Assembly (NCBI GenBank): GCA_012934845.2
Contig: WNNJ02001171.1
Location: forward strand, 62,001-126,000
Source of the DNA: Pomphorhynchus laevis
Lineage: Eukaryota > Acanthocephala > Palaeacanthocephala > Echinorhynchida > Pomphorhynchidae
Length of the DNA: 64,000 bases
Direction of reading: 5' to 3'
A model generated the notes under the pieces. The model saw nothing but the letters and a program-made list of their open reading frames with translations. It ran no database searches and was not told where the DNA came from. Positions 24,785 through 36,604 of this stretch are shown in pieces. Every line of letters starts with the position of its first letter. Position 1 is the stretch's first letter. The translations under genes and the position numbers were made by a program.

Positions 24785-25210
24785 ACAATTGTTATGGATG
24801 GATAATAAATAATATACTTGTATTAGAATAAGATACTATATATTCAAATTTCATCAGAGGAAATACGTCATTCGTGCGTATTTGGCTCCGCTGCTATGTT
24901 GGCTCGATAAATAGGGGTAGGAACTTGATAACATAGCAGTTCCTCCTTATGACTTCTAATTCTTATTCTGATACATCGTATGTTATTTATTAGTAAATTA
25001 ATAACAATTGATTTGTATTTTCAATTTCAATTTTTTTATGTTAACTTGATCTAAATTATATAAACTTTATAACAATTATTTATTATTATTTATTATTATT
25101 TATTATTATTTATTATTAAATTATTAAATTTTTATTTAGAATTATTATCATTTTTTTGTTTATTTCATAATTATATTAAATACGTAGACTTAATTAGCTG
25201 ATTTGATTTA
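24785..25210 (+). repeat. Dispersed repeat E, near full length
   Basis: It begins near ttatggatggataataaata and ends at acgtagacttaattagctga. A conserved hairpin lies at 24891-24939 (CTGCTATGTT pairing AACATAGCAG), preceded by AAATACG-loop-CGTATTT. A (TTA)n run lies at 25079-25117. Copies in the same orientation at 27058 and 27530 flank a Penelope-like reverse transcriptase, so E may be its terminal repeat; this is inference. Confidence 0.65.
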
Positions 25211-25211
25211 T

Positions 25212-25980
25212 TGCATATATGCATTGTCGGAGTTAGATTCAGGACGCGAATCGAACGAATAACACAGTCCGCTGGGACTCGATTGAGTGCACAAATATAA
25301 AATAACTTTAAAACACGTATATGACATTGTGACAGGTGATGAATCGTGAATTTATGCGTATGAGCCCGAAAGTAAACAGCAGTCGACTGTATGGGTGTTT
25401 CAAGATTAGCCAATTCCAACAAAAGTTGTTCGCGCACGAAGCACTTCCAAGCAAATGGTAGCATGTTTTTTTTGGAAAAACTGGACATGTCGCAACCGTA
25501 CCACTAGAACAACGCAGAACAGTCAATTCTGAGTGGTACACAACAATCTGTTTGCCAGTTGTCCTCCAAGAAATCAGGAAAACCAACCGCCGAAGACGGA
25601 TCACTCTACACCACGACAATGCGAGCTCTCACACATCGGCTCAAACAACTGCATTTTTGAGCACCCAAAACATCGATTTGATGAGTCATCCGACATATAG
25701 TCCTGACCTTTCACCAAATGACTTCGTTTTATTCCCGCACGCAAAAAAAAACTAAGAGGTCAACGTTTTTCGACACCTGTAGAAGCGGTTGCTGCATTCA
25801 GAATGTATGTTTTGGAGATACCTCAATCAGAGTGGAAAAAGTGCTTTGACAATTGGTTCAAACGCATGCAAAAGTGTATAGATCTTCATGGGGAATATTT
25901 TGAAAAACAATAATGTGATTTTCGATGATTAATATTTGTTTTTGTTCTCTAATCCCGAAATAATAAAGACAACCCTCGTA
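25212..25980 (+). mobile_element. mariner transposon, 5'-truncated and broken
   Basis: Decayed transposase with all three catalytic regions: VTGDES at 25329-25346 (the next codon, Trp in the family, is a stop), then HHDNASSHTS and YSPDLSPNDFVLFPHA, which give the D,D34D pattern. A frame change follows at the poly-A run near 25745. The C-terminus then reads LRGQRFSTP, EIPQSEWKKCFDNWFKRMQK and LHGEYFEKQ, stopping at 25911. The right inverted repeat ends aaccctcgta at 25980. No left inverted repeat is found, so the 5' side is lost or replaced at the edge of repeat E. Confidence 0.88.
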
Positions 25981-26159
25981 TGTTTGTATAATATGTTGAT
26001 AACATAGGGGCCAAGAGATTATCATGTAGACTTAAAAAAGCGAACACATTCTAAGATATTGATTAAACTTCCATTATAGGATCCCTAAGAAAAAATACAT
26101 TAAGCCGTGAACTGTCATAGAACATCATACCAAGAAAGTTTTCACTCTACGAATTATCT

Positions 26160-26960
26160 AAGTTGATAAAAAATCCAGAAATTTTTTATTCAAACATGTA
26201 ATTAAAGAAAATAAGAGTTGTAGACGGTGCAGGAAAATAAATATCAAAACAGGGCATATCATTGCCACCTAATTATAATTCAATACAAGATATTGCTAAA
26301 AAGTCAATTCAAATCATAAAGAAACCTAAAAAGTAGAGAATTTATAATAAAACGCAGATAAAAGCAATGATGTGGTAAGTTTGAATAATTAAGTTATTTT
26401 AATGAAGGCGAACGCCAACAGTCAAATATGTGTTATGAGCAATATCATCATAATGAAATAACAAACTTACAAAAACAAGTCATTGATCTAGTGGACAAAT
26501 ATATTAGCTGTACAAGATAACAATGATAAGGTTTATTTGATTACCAACAACCCACAGGTGTGAATATTTACGTTTCCAAAAATACAAAAATATGTCACCG
26601 TGGGAAGGCGGATGACCTATAATTAGTAGTAACATAGGAATTGCAAAACAAAAATTATCAAGGTTCATAAATAAACTATTATTTTCACATACATCATCAA
26701 CCGTAGATAGTTATATCAAAAGTTCAACAGATTTCCTAGAAAAATTAGTAAAAAATACATAAAAACCTCAAAACAGATAGAATATTTAAATTAAATATCG
26801 AATCTTTATTATACACCATCCCAAGCAAATATGCAATATAGGCAGTTGACGATGCTATGATATGCTCAATGGGTTAATAATAGATGAAATATTATAAAAA
26901 TGTCATTAAAAAATAACATTGAAAATAAATTATTTTAAATTTAACGATTGTGTATATCTC
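26160..26960 (+). pseudogene. Penelope-like reverse-transcriptase fragment
   Basis: Broken frames give FTFPKIQK, then SSNIGIAKQKLSRFINKLLF, SYIKSSTDFLEKLVKN, FNIESLLYTIPSKYAI and AVDDAM. The order GLPKIHK, RPIVSxxG...Y/KLSxFxxxLL, and SFDVxSLFTxIP is the diagnostic block pattern of Penelope-like reverse transcriptases. There are many stops. No YADD box or GIY-YIG domain remains in this piece. Repeat E copies stand on both sides in the same orientation. Confidence 0.78.
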
Positions 26961-26982
26961 CAAAGATAAAACAAGGCAATAA

Positions 26983-27006
26983 GAACTCCTGTTGCACCAG
27001 GAGTTC
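26983..27006. repeat. Perfect 9-bp-stem hairpin
   Basis: GAACTCCTG, a 6-base loop TTGCAC, then CAGGAGTTC. It lies between the Penelope fragment and the next repeat E. It is strikingly GC-rich for its surroundings. The function is unknown. Confidence 0.7.
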
Positions 27007-27057
27007 ATTTATTTAATAAATAATAATTTATTAATTAAATAAAAAAATTATTATTTA

Positions 27058-27365
27058 TGCATCACTCGGCCCGCTGCTATGTTGGTTCGAGGAATAAGGT
27101 CCGAAACATGGTAGCATAGCAATTCCTCATGATGACCTCTAATCCTTATTATGATACAACATCTGTTATTTATTAGTCAATTCATAAACATGACTTTTTT
27201 AAATTTCAATGTTTTATTTTAAATTGATATAAATAATAAAAATCTTATAACAGTTATTTATTTTACTATTTAATTATTAAATTTTGATTTAGAATTATTA
27301 GTATGTTTTGTATATTTTATAATTATATTAAATACTTTGACTCAGTAGCTAATTTGATTAGGAAA
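27058..27365 (+). repeat. Dispersed repeat E copy with hairpin
   Basis: It contains the hairpin GCTGCTATGTT with GTAGCATAGC at 27073-27120, then aattcctcatgatgacctct and the AT-rich body, ending aaatactttgactcagtagc. Confidence 0.7.
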
Positions 27366-27529
27366 AATTAAAAAAAAACATAAATGACTGTTTTAATAGA
27401 ATAATATAAAGCAAGCAAAGCTAATTTATTAATAAAAAATACATTGAGATTAATTGCTAGAAACTAAAGCATGTAATTCTCATATTTTGACATTTTAAAT
27501 ATTGTTCAAATAATCAAACGTTATTTTGC

Positions 27530-27772
27530 TAAACAATTCCTTATTCCTTATAAGGAATTCCTTATTCCTTATTCGAATACATCGTTTATTATTTATTAGT
27601 CGCTACATAACATTTGATTTTTATTTTAAATTTTAATTATAAATTTTAACTTGATATAAATATAAATTGCATAAAATCTTATATTATTATTTGTTATTTA
27701 TCTTTATTTATCTTTATTTTTAATTGATATATTATAAAATACGTAAACTCAGTTATCTGATATATTCCTTGT
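27530..27772 (+). repeat. Dispersed repeat E, truncated copy
   Basis: It lacks the hairpin half. It begins at repeated ccttatt segments and ends at acgtaaactcagttatctga. It stands in the same orientation as the copy 165 bases upstream. Confidence 0.65.
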
Positions 27773-29027
27773 ATAAAAGTCAACATGCTAGAAGCGATCA
27801 TACGAGGAGAATTATACGAAATATATACGAAAATAAATCTTCCCGAACAATACAATTGTTCCAAAAGAGTCAAACGAAACCAGTGGAACAATCAGTTACG
27901 TTCAGATTTTCAAGACAGAGGATATACAAAAAGAAAAACGGATGTATCCCAAAACAGAGGGAAAGAAAAATATAAAAATGCTAATATACAGAATATTTCA
28001 ACTTATAGATTTTACAGATTGCAATAGAGCAAAAGCTAAATGCTGCAACCAATCCAAAATACAAAAAAATTGAAAGCAATTTTATGAAATATTTCATACT
28101 AAAGAAAGATAAGTAATGATGGAAAATTAGCTCTCTAAATTAGCATCCTTCATATTTCTTTGTTTGCAAATTTCCCTCCGAGTATTCCATCAATAGAAAC
28201 AAAATCTAGAAAACAGGTCATTAACGCCGGATTTATTCGGAACGAGATCAAAAGATTTATAAGAAAGTCATTTAGTGTGGTGTGGTTATAAATCTGTTCT
28301 TGCAAATCGTAATTGGAAAAAGCGAATAATAATTAGCAACAAACTATTTAACGTTTTACTAGTTAAAATTCTTATCATTTGTCGAACATCAAACATTTTA
28401 TATCAAAAATATGGTAACATGCTGTATTATCAAATGTTAATCAGAGTAGTATGTTACCAAATTCCATTACCAGACAATAACAAGCTATATACTTCATTCG
28501 AAGCCTAAAGATGATTGCATGAATTCCAAATTATTTTTTACACTTATATATCTGTTTTACAGTGAATCTTTTGCATTTAAAAACATTAAAACGGAAAAAT
28601 CTATTTTCGTTTTCCAACGGTTAATATAGATAGCATCTTACCAAATTTTAATTAAACGTATATCCTCTATCAACAAGGCGATTTAAGCGATGTCTAAGAT
28701 CACGTGTCCTTCTAGCAACTGCAAATATAAATTGAGCAATCACGAGACACTTTGTCATCCTGAAATAGCGGTTACCATATCATGTTCGTTCAACTAACTT
28801 AACATATTAAAGAACGAATCACACATTATATCGGTGTTCCATGTGTCAAATTATAGCGACGATTTGTTCAGCCAATTCTAACACACTTAAGACAGCAACT
28901 CGATTTTTCGAGAGGATGAGCTTTGACTTTAAAAGATCTCTGCGGTCAAACTCCGAGATTACATATTTACTGTAAGCAATAAACGAATATTCTAGATTTT
29001 TTAAATATTCCTGTTATGGCTATATTC
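27773..29027. other. No recognisable gene or element
   Basis: Short open frames at 27785-28027 (lysine- and arginine-rich) and 28275-28508 match nothing I know and have ordinary AT-rich composition. The 5' LTR of G1 starts at 29028. Confidence 0.5.
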
Positions 29028-29106
29028 TGTTATGATTAAAGTATTTGTTCTTTTGTTGTTTTAGATATTGTTGAATAACACATTTCTTAAAGTATAATCG
29101 TTTATA
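29028..29106 (+). repeat. 5' LTR of G1 (79 bp)
   Basis: It starts TGTTATGATTAA, has a gaataa signal in the middle, and matches 40960-41038. It is unusually short for a Gypsy LTR. Confidence 0.85.
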
Positions 29107-30002
29107 GTTTATTCAGCAATGTTTGATTCGCTTGATATGAACAAGGTTCTTGTGCTCTCAACATAAAGCATTTATCCGGAAGATCCTACCTCCTCTGATG
29201 AATAGGGTCATTGGAAGCAACGATTCGATATTTTTTAGCATTGTAAGCAGATATGACAGACGGACGATGCCAAACTTTGTCTACTTGTTAATCTCGTTTC
29301 CACTCTCTTGTTTGGTTTGATTAAAAATCGTACAAATTTCAACGATGCCATAACGATTCTTCAGTCAACGTTCATCAGGTTAGCTAATATATTTTGTGCT
29401 CGGATTCGACTGCATAGCTGTCGACAAGAAGAGGTCACGAGTTTGGATCAGTACCTTCGAAAATTAGACTTTTTTCTTCTCAATATGATTTTAAAGACGT
29501 TAACGCAATTACTAATCGTAAATAATACATTACTAACGCTTTTGTTCAAGGAATTACATTAGACAACGGCTACTTGAACTCATATTACAAAGCTGCATTT
29601 CTGGCATTACAAAGCTTTGCAATTTGATTCAACTTTGCGAATCAAATCGCAAAGTCGTTGGAAGCTGCTCATAAAGAAGCCGTACGTTCTTCTGTTGAAT
29701 CACCTACTTTAGCAATTGTCGATGTCAACGATAGCCAGCAAGACAATCCTTTCGAGCCTAAAGTCACTGCAGCGGTTCATACAAATAAATGCTTTATTTC
29801 AGAGGAGGATTTAATCAAGCAAGAAGATCCCCCATTTCAAATAGTCAATGCTACTTATGTGGCAAATCGTTTCATTCTCGAACTCATTGTCCTGCTCGCA
29901 ACGCCACATGTCACTCTTGCGGGAAGCTTTGACATTTTTCGTCTGTTTGTATAACAAGGAAGCAGCATGGTTCAATTGCATCCACCGTTTTGTTATAAAA
30001 AA

Positions 30003-30172
30003 GATTTATTTTAACGTGGCGAATGCGTGCCAGCGCACGCTTACATGACCACAGCAAAACAAAATCGAGAAGGTGTGAACGGAGGAGGTGTTTGAATGTG
30101 ATAAAGGAGGGAGCGTGGCGGACGTCGAGAGGAAGTTGATTCCATGGGAGTGAGGCGGCGACGAGAAAGGAT
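30003..30172 (-). mobile_element. D2: short 3' tail of an L2/CR1-like LINE inside G1
   Basis: Nearly the same as the last 170 bases of D1 (37283-37460). It encodes only the final residues of ORF2 (a VAAS-PWNQLPLDVR-like end) and carries the 3' hairpin GCGTGC-GCTG-GCACGC at 30025-30040. It interrupts G1 between the gag knuckles and the protease. Confidence 0.85.
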
Positions 30173-31142
30173 GTTTTACGATATTAAATGGGCTGGTAAG
30201 ACTTTTAAGTAACTTAGAGGCACAGAAAGTATGCACAACTTGATTGATTTGGGCATAGCTAAAAAATTGAAAATAAAAACTTTGTCGTGTTTCAGAAGCA
30301 TTCAAATACCATCTTCAATTTACTCAACTATGGTGAAGAAGCAATGCTATTTAACGTAATGCCAAAACTGTGCACTCCTTTTATTTTAAGCAGATATTTT
30401 TTGAATATCCAAACATGTCACATGTAGATTTAACGAACAACACCCGCGTTTGGTTCTTGCGTCCCTTCAGACGGCACCTGTCATGTATGTTTAAAGTCAC
30501 CTGTCATGAAAGTCAAAGCCAATGACTTTGTTTCCAGGAATCAGTAATGAAATCCACCAATTGCTACTAAATCGTGCCGTCAGGCATATTTAAATTCACA
30601 ATTCATTAAAGCCGAGATCAAGGAACTTATAATCCAAAATGTCATAATAAAGAGCTGATCACCTTGGAGAGCTCAGGTCTTGGTCGTATCAAAGTCTGAT
30701 AAGAAACGACGAATGGTTGTTGACTATTTTAACACTATTAATCGATACACATTATTTGACACATATCCAGTCCCGTTAATCGATTAATTAATATATCAAA
30801 TCTACCGATATTCTGTGTTCATAAGTGTTAATATTTTCAGTGTACTATCAGATTCATCTACTGGAAAGCGATCACCATTCACATCCTTTAAAAAAGGATT
30901 TATTTTAAAGGATTTATTTATTTTGAAGTTGACGAGAATCTTTATGAATATATACGAATCTCTTTTGGATTGACGAAGGCAGTATCGGCTCTCCAGCGAA
31001 TCATAAATTAGATTATAAGTGATCACAATCTTGTTAGCGTTTTTGTATATTTGGACAATATAATCATTGGGGTCGAGACTTTGTGGAGCACGACGAACGT
31101 TATGAAAAATATTGTAAGGTGGCCAGGAAGATTAACTTAACA

Positions 31143-31520
31143 TTTGATGATGAATCAGATCAGATAGCTGAGTCTACATATTTTATACTATATATAAATA
31201 AAAATAAAGATAATTAATATACAATTATACAAGATTTTATACAATTTATATTTATATCAAGTCAAGATTTAAAATTAAAATTTTAAATAAAAGTCAATTT
31301 TTATGAATTGACTAATAAATAGCAGACGATGTATAAGAATATGGATTCGAGGTCATCATGAGGAACTGCTATGTTATTAAGTTTCGACGCATATTCCTCG
31401 ACCGAACATAGCAGCGGGGCTAAATACGCGCTAATGGCATATTTCCTCTGATGAAATTTGATTATTAGTATACCTTATTCTTATATAAAGGATATTGTTT
31501 ATTATCCATCCATAAAAAAT
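31143..31520 (-). repeat. Dispersed repeat E inserted in G1
   Basis: Reverse-oriented, near full-length copy. The terminal motif cagatagctgagtctacat is at the left, and the hairpin CTGCTATGTT/AACATAGCAG is at 31367-31414. The G1 reverse-transcriptase region stops at its left edge and continues after the second E copy. Confidence 0.72.
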
Positions 31521-31727
31521 TTGCGATTAATAGTTTAACTTTATTTTAAATAATATTTTGTTGATTTATACTTCTCTATTATAAAAAAATAGAAAAAAAT
31601 CATTAAACTTGCTTTGAAAATTAGCAGAAAAATAATGTCGTATCAAGAACAGTTTCAGTATTTCTGATAGAGGTTATATTACCGAGAAAACAAAGTTTAC
31701 AGGTCAATAATATCTAATCAGTAGAAC

Positions 31728-31925
31728 CAATCAGATCAGATAACTGAGTCTACGTATTTTAAAGATAAAGATAAAGTCTACGTAAATAAAGATAAATAAT
31801 TATACGATTTTATAAAATTAAGTTAAAATTTAAAATTAAAATTTTAAATAAAAATCAATTGCTGTGAATTAACAAATAAATAACACACTATGTATCAAAA
31901 TTAGGATTAAAGGCCGTCAGAAAGA
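31728..31925 (-). repeat. Second repeat E copy in G1, truncated
   Basis: It starts at cagataactgagtctacg in the same orientation as the copy at 31143 and lacks the hairpin half. The 200 bases between the two copies (31521-31727) hold nothing I recognise. Confidence 0.65.
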
Positions 31926-32203
31926 ACAAAATAGATACAACAAAAATTATATTTTCTGGGCTACAGACTGTCAAATGGTTAAATGAAACTAGACCCAAAT
32001 CACATAAAACTGTTGATCAATTATGCAATCCCTCGAAAGAAATATATGCAGTAAATATTGCGACTTCTAGCTTATTACTCAAAATGAGTATCGTTTATCT
32101 CAATGAAAATACGGACTTTGTTTAAGTGCGAAATTTTTCAATTGCATAAAGAAACCGCTAGTGATATTTATTCTCTTACTGAAGAAATTTCAAAAGCAAC
32201 TTA

Positions 32204-32443
32204 AAAAAATTTGGTTTCTGATAAACATACAATTACAGTTGCAGATCACAGAAAAATTTGGTTTCTCATAAACATACAATTATAATTTGAGCTTATAATT
32301 CCGAATTGGGCGATTAGAAATTGATAGATTCGCTTGATTGATGTTAGGACTCGAGCAATCCTAGAAAATATTTTCGTTTCTTATAAACATACAAGTTATT
32401 CTAAGCTGCTAACAAATAACTATTTACACATACAAATTTCACA
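32204..32443 (+). repeat. C1 5' leader with repeated units
   Basis: The segment aatttggtttctgataaaca followed by tacaa occurs at about 32208, 32262 and (diverged, with cgtttcttataaacatacaa) 32378. The leader lies just before ORF1. Reiterated leaders in LINEs often act as internal promoters; here this is inference. Confidence 0.7.
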
Positions 32444-33640
32444 ATGAAGAAAGCAAATTCGAAGAGAGCGTCAAACACTATACATATCACGCAACATCGT
32501 AATGCGTATAAGCGGCTAGAGGTCGAATGCTGCAATAAAGGCTGTGAAGTGTGGTCTATTGTCGACATTCCTTTAAATACCGAGTCGTCACTCAAGAGCA
32601 AGGACTTTTATTGCGGCTTTTGTTCTGCTACAATGATTTCGGCCCTCCAAATGAAACTAGTGCAAGATATGGTTTGTGATGTGAATTGTTGTGATATATC
32701 GTTACCTATCAACTTAAATGACGTTCGTGTCTCTCAAGACAGCACGGACCATCAAACTTCGATAAACACTTGTACCGTTAATCCTGTCGTTAAGCTGCCA
32801 TTAGATGACAGTTCAACTCCTGACCTATGTGAACCGAGGATTGAATTACCTTCACTGTCATCTACGCATCAGCACGATAATACTTCAAATGTCGAACTTC
32901 AAATGCTGTCATCCTTTCAGGACAAAGAAAAATCGGTCATTCATGTTGAACAAACTACACCAGCTGTAAACAAAGGAAGGGTATGGCGCAACACTCTATT
33001 GCAACCTACACGAAACGCTGGATCGACATACCATCAATTGGGTGAAATCAGAGGTAGCGATTCGAGTGGGGCCATCGATAGAAAACATAAGGCCAAAAAT
33101 AAGAATAAATCAGGAAATTATTTACCTTCAAATGGTCAGAGCATTTCTTTGGACAACGCTCCTTCTACAAACTACCGTTCGCATCCAGATAGGTCTTGCA
33201 ATATCTTATTTAGTGGTATCGCTGAATCAAAGGCCAGTAACTCACAAACACGTATGAATGATGATGTGTCCAGCCTCCGTACTGTGTTCTGTCAGTTACT
33301 CTTAGAAGGTGATGAGAAGCTAGCTTCTACTCTGAAGGTTACAAAGTTGTTTCGACTTGGAAAAAAGGTGGTAGAGAAACCAAGATTGTTGAAAGTTGTA
33401 TTATCTTCCGCAAAACATGCAGACCTTTTGCTCAAACGTGGTTTTCGATTTAAAGATTATCCACATCGTATTCTTAAGGATCTGAGTCTCGAAGATCGTT
33501 TAAAGTTGAAAGAAGCAAAAACAGTATTACGAAACCGGCTATCTGAAGGTGAAACGAACTTATGCATACGAAATTTTCAGGTTGTCAGGTGGCACCCAGT
33601 AGTTCGTTGGAATCCCATAACGATCAACAGCGTCACTTAG
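32444..33640 (+). CDS. C1 ORF1 protein (398 aa), zinc-motif plus C-terminal RNA-binding-like domain
   Basis: A CR1-type ORF1, presumably the RNA-binding chaperone of the retrotransposition complex. The N-terminus is basic (MKKANSKRASNT). Residues about 25-65 hold CCNKGCEVWSI and FYCGFC, a compact Cys4-like zinc motif seen also in C3 (CDVPGCSVW, YICGFC) and C4 (CSNDLCDTW, YLCGFC). The middle is low in known motifs. Residues about 300-390 have LFRLGKK, PRLLKVV, RILKDLSLEDRLKLKEAK and LCIRNFQVV, the CTD pattern of ORF1 proteins in CR1-like LINEs. The frame is fully open. ORF2 overlaps its last 79 bases. Confidence 0.88.
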   Translation: MKKANSKRASNTIHITQHRNAYKRLEVECCNKGCEVWSIVDIPLNTESSLKSKDFYCGFCSATMISALQMKLVQDMVCDVNCCDISLPINLNDVRVSQDSTDHQTSINTCTVNPVVKLPLDDSSTPDLCEPRIELPSLSSTHQHDNTSNVELQMLSSFQDKEKSVIHVEQTTPAVNKGRVWRNTLLQPTRNAGSTYHQLGEIRGSDSSGAIDRKHKAKNKNKSGNYLPSNGQSISLDNAPSTNYRSHPDRSCNILFSGIAESKASNSQTRMNDDVSSLRTVFCQLLLEGDEKLASTLKVTKLFRLGKKVVEKPRLLKVVLSSAKHADLLLKRGFRFKDYPHRILKDLSLEDRLKLKEAKTVLRNRLSEGETNLCIRNFQVVRWHPVVRWNPITINSVT

Positions 33641-36604
33641 CAGTATCCAGTTTGAATTTTGCTAGTTCGTCTGGAAAAGGTAGTTTCAACAGTCATTCAT
33701 CGCAACTCTTCAATAGTGTTAGTTTCAATTCTGATCTGGGACACTTAGTTTCATTCAGCAAATTATTCACCGTTCCTAGTAATCCCTTACCACAACCCAC
33801 ACGCTATTTATCGATTGGGTATTCTAATCTTCGTAGTTTGCCTGCTCAAATAGTGGAGTTGAAGTATCACATGCTTTCTCATTCGTATGACATTTTCTGC
33901 GTTGCTGAGTCCTGGTTGCATCAATATATTGTCGATACCACTGTGAACATTCCTGGTTTTCGCCTTATACGAAGCGACAGGATATCAGGTAGGCGAGGTG
34001 GCGGTGTCGCCGCGTATGTCAGAGAAAATTTCCTCATATCTGAGGTGTTGAATATTTGTGACCCTTGTGGGTCTTTTGAGACTCTATGCTTCCGTATTGA
34101 TCACTCAGCGACAAGTATGAACTTTTGCGTCGTGTATCGATCTCCGTCAGTAATTGCAGACACTGATCAACTAAAACTTATTTTACAATCGGTATGTTCC
34201 TCCCCTCACTTTATTCTTTTGGGCGATTTTAATCTTCCACGATCTAGATGGTCAGACTATGTCTTTTCTGATGGTAGTTCCACGGACGGGGGGGGGAATA
34301 TCTGAGTTCCTTGCTGAGGAACTCATGCTGATTCAGCATGTACAAGAACCAACTTGCTTAACTTCAAGATCGGATTCGGTACTTGATCTGGTGTTTTCCA
34401 GATATGTAGGAGACATAATCAAAGTTGATCATCTCCCTCCTTTAGGAAGTAGTGACCACTGCTTGCTCTCCTTGACGGCTGTCCCTTATTCCAGATTCTG
34501 TCCACCTTGTTCAAAAACTTACAAACGTCATTGGTCGAAAGTGAGAAGAGAAGATGTTTTGAGAGTTTACAACCAATTCCCGTGTACTTTTATGAACACG
34601 GACAAGCTATCATTGAATATGATCACTGATTACCTACATAAATTATCTGATATTCTTGCCCCTATGCGCGAATCCTCTTATGCTGCTAAGTCACCTGCAT
34701 GGATAGATTCCAACGTCAGACAACTAATAAGTTCAAGAAATTGTTTATGGAAGCTTCAGCGTTCTGATTCTAGTTTCTCTGCCAGATATAAATATGTTCG
34801 AAATCTTTGTACTAGAGTGAAAGCAACAAAACGATGTGCATTCGAATCGTATATCGCTAATAATGTAACACGGAATCCAAAACTATTCTGGGCCTATGTT
34901 CGTCGCAACAGAACCCTTAATACAGAAATCAAGTATGTCCTTAATGCGGAGGGATGTATGATAACTTCTCAGAGTGGTATTGTGGAATGCCTTGCTACGT
35001 CTTTTTCGATACCGACAAATAATTCACAAAGAGCTTCTATCACTTCGCATGGTGTAGCATTAAAGCAATCTTCGCGTTTTCTTCCAGTAACGATTAGTGA
35101 GATTGTAAGTCAGCTTGATCAGCTTGACCCATTTAGCTCTACTGGCCCTGATGACATTTCTCCGTTTCTCTTGAAGAATTTATCTAGATATTTGGCTCCT
35201 TCCCTTCTTGCTATTTTTGAGAACAGTTTGACCAGTGAATGTGTTCCTGAAGTCTGGAAAACTGCCATCGTAGTTCCGATCCCAAAGAAAACCATTGCAA
35301 CGGCTTGTACTGACTATAGACCAATCAGCCTGACTAGTTCTCTATGCAAAGTGCTTGAAAAGTTGATCGCCACCCGGATCAGGCATCACTTGAGGGAACT
35401 CGGAATAATGTCGTCTTCTCAGCACGGTTTCCTCCCTGGTCGTTCCTGCTTAACAAACTTATTGACTTCACGCGAAATGTGGGTTGAGGCGGTCAGTCGC
35501 GGCCAATCAATTAATGTGGTATTCATTGACTTTTCAAGAGCATTCGATCGGGTTCCGCATGAGAGCTTGGTAGCATTACTATTTAACTACGGCATTCCTG
35601 TAATGTTGTGTAATTGGATTCAAGATTTCCTACGTCATCGTTTCTTTAGGGTGAGAGTTGGCACCCATCTTTCCACTTCCAGACGCGTTTACTGTGGTGT
35701 TCCGCAAGGTACCGTACTAGGACCTCTGCTGTTTATTGTGTTCCTTAACGATTTGTTGCTGCGGATTCAGAGTCCCTGTCTTGCTTTTGCTGACGACCTC
35801 AAAATATGGTCTGTAGATGATATTGATCCGCTTGGCATTTCCCTGCAGGAAGACCTTAATGAAATATACCAATGGAGTGAGGCTACTGGTATGAAGATCA
35901 ATGTTGACAAATGCGGCCACATGAAATTAGGAAGGCGTTGCGATGACCGTCGTTTTCGCCTCGGAACTTCAATTCTTAATGTCGTCATGGAGTATAGGGA
36001 TCTGGGTGTCATGGTGCATAGGACATTGAAATCCTGATCAAATACAGAGTTTGCCCATAGCAAGGCTTTGCGAGCTATGTACTGCGTCAAAAATGCATTT
36101 AATCGTATTAATCCATACGTCTTCAAACGGCTTTACTGCGCTCTTGTTCGCCCGCATATAGAGTACTGCGTGCAAGCAGTTTTTCCATACACTAAGAAAG
36201 AGTTCAATAGACTAGAGTCAATCCTTCGTAGAGGTTCTCGAATGTGTATGGATGGATCATATTCATATCGTGAACGGCTTGAATTTCTAAAGATACCATC
36301 TTTGGGTCAGAGGCTATATTACCTAGACCTTGTTGCATTATGGCGAATGGTAAATGGGATAGATGGTTTTCCCTCGTGCTATGTTAAAGTTTGTTCTCAG
36401 ACGCATCGTGGCCACCCGTTGAAACTATTTAAGTTTCCCCATGGTAAAGTAGTGAGTTTGGCTAGGCTCTCACATCGAGCATTAAACGCCTGGAACACGT
36501 TGCCAGGAGAAATAGCATGTACCAAGGACTTATCTCAATTTAAAGTTCAACTTCGTCAGTGGATTAACGATCATGGCATTCCGAATGTATACAATATTAT
36601 GTAA
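33562..36604 (+). pseudogene. C1 ORF2: endonuclease and reverse transcriptase, two lesions
   Basis: The AP endonuclease has SIGYSNLRSL, AESWLHQYI, RRGGGVAAYV, LLGDFNLPRSRWSDY and SSDHCLLSL. The reverse transcriptase has ATACTDYRPISLTSSLCKVL, SQHGFLPGRSCLTNL, VFIDFSRAFDRVPHE, GVPQGTVLGPLLF and AFADDLKIW. The C-terminus has LSHRALNAWNTLPGEI and ends VYNIM. A frame change lies at a run of ten G at about 34287-34296, and a TGA at 36035-36037 interrupts the C-terminal part; C2 keeps CGA there. The ATG at 33562 lies inside ORF1, so translation would need reinitiation or a second start. Confidence 0.9.

Noticed and set aside
24852-24875. CTGATGA on the minus strand of repeat E as a hammerhead core
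   Set aside because: No stem II followed by GAAA at a suitable distance, in this copy or in the copy at 31.45 kb.
27785-28027. Basic 80-residue open frame
   Set aside because: No similarity to anything I know, no conserved neighbours, and it overlaps another open frame in a second phase.
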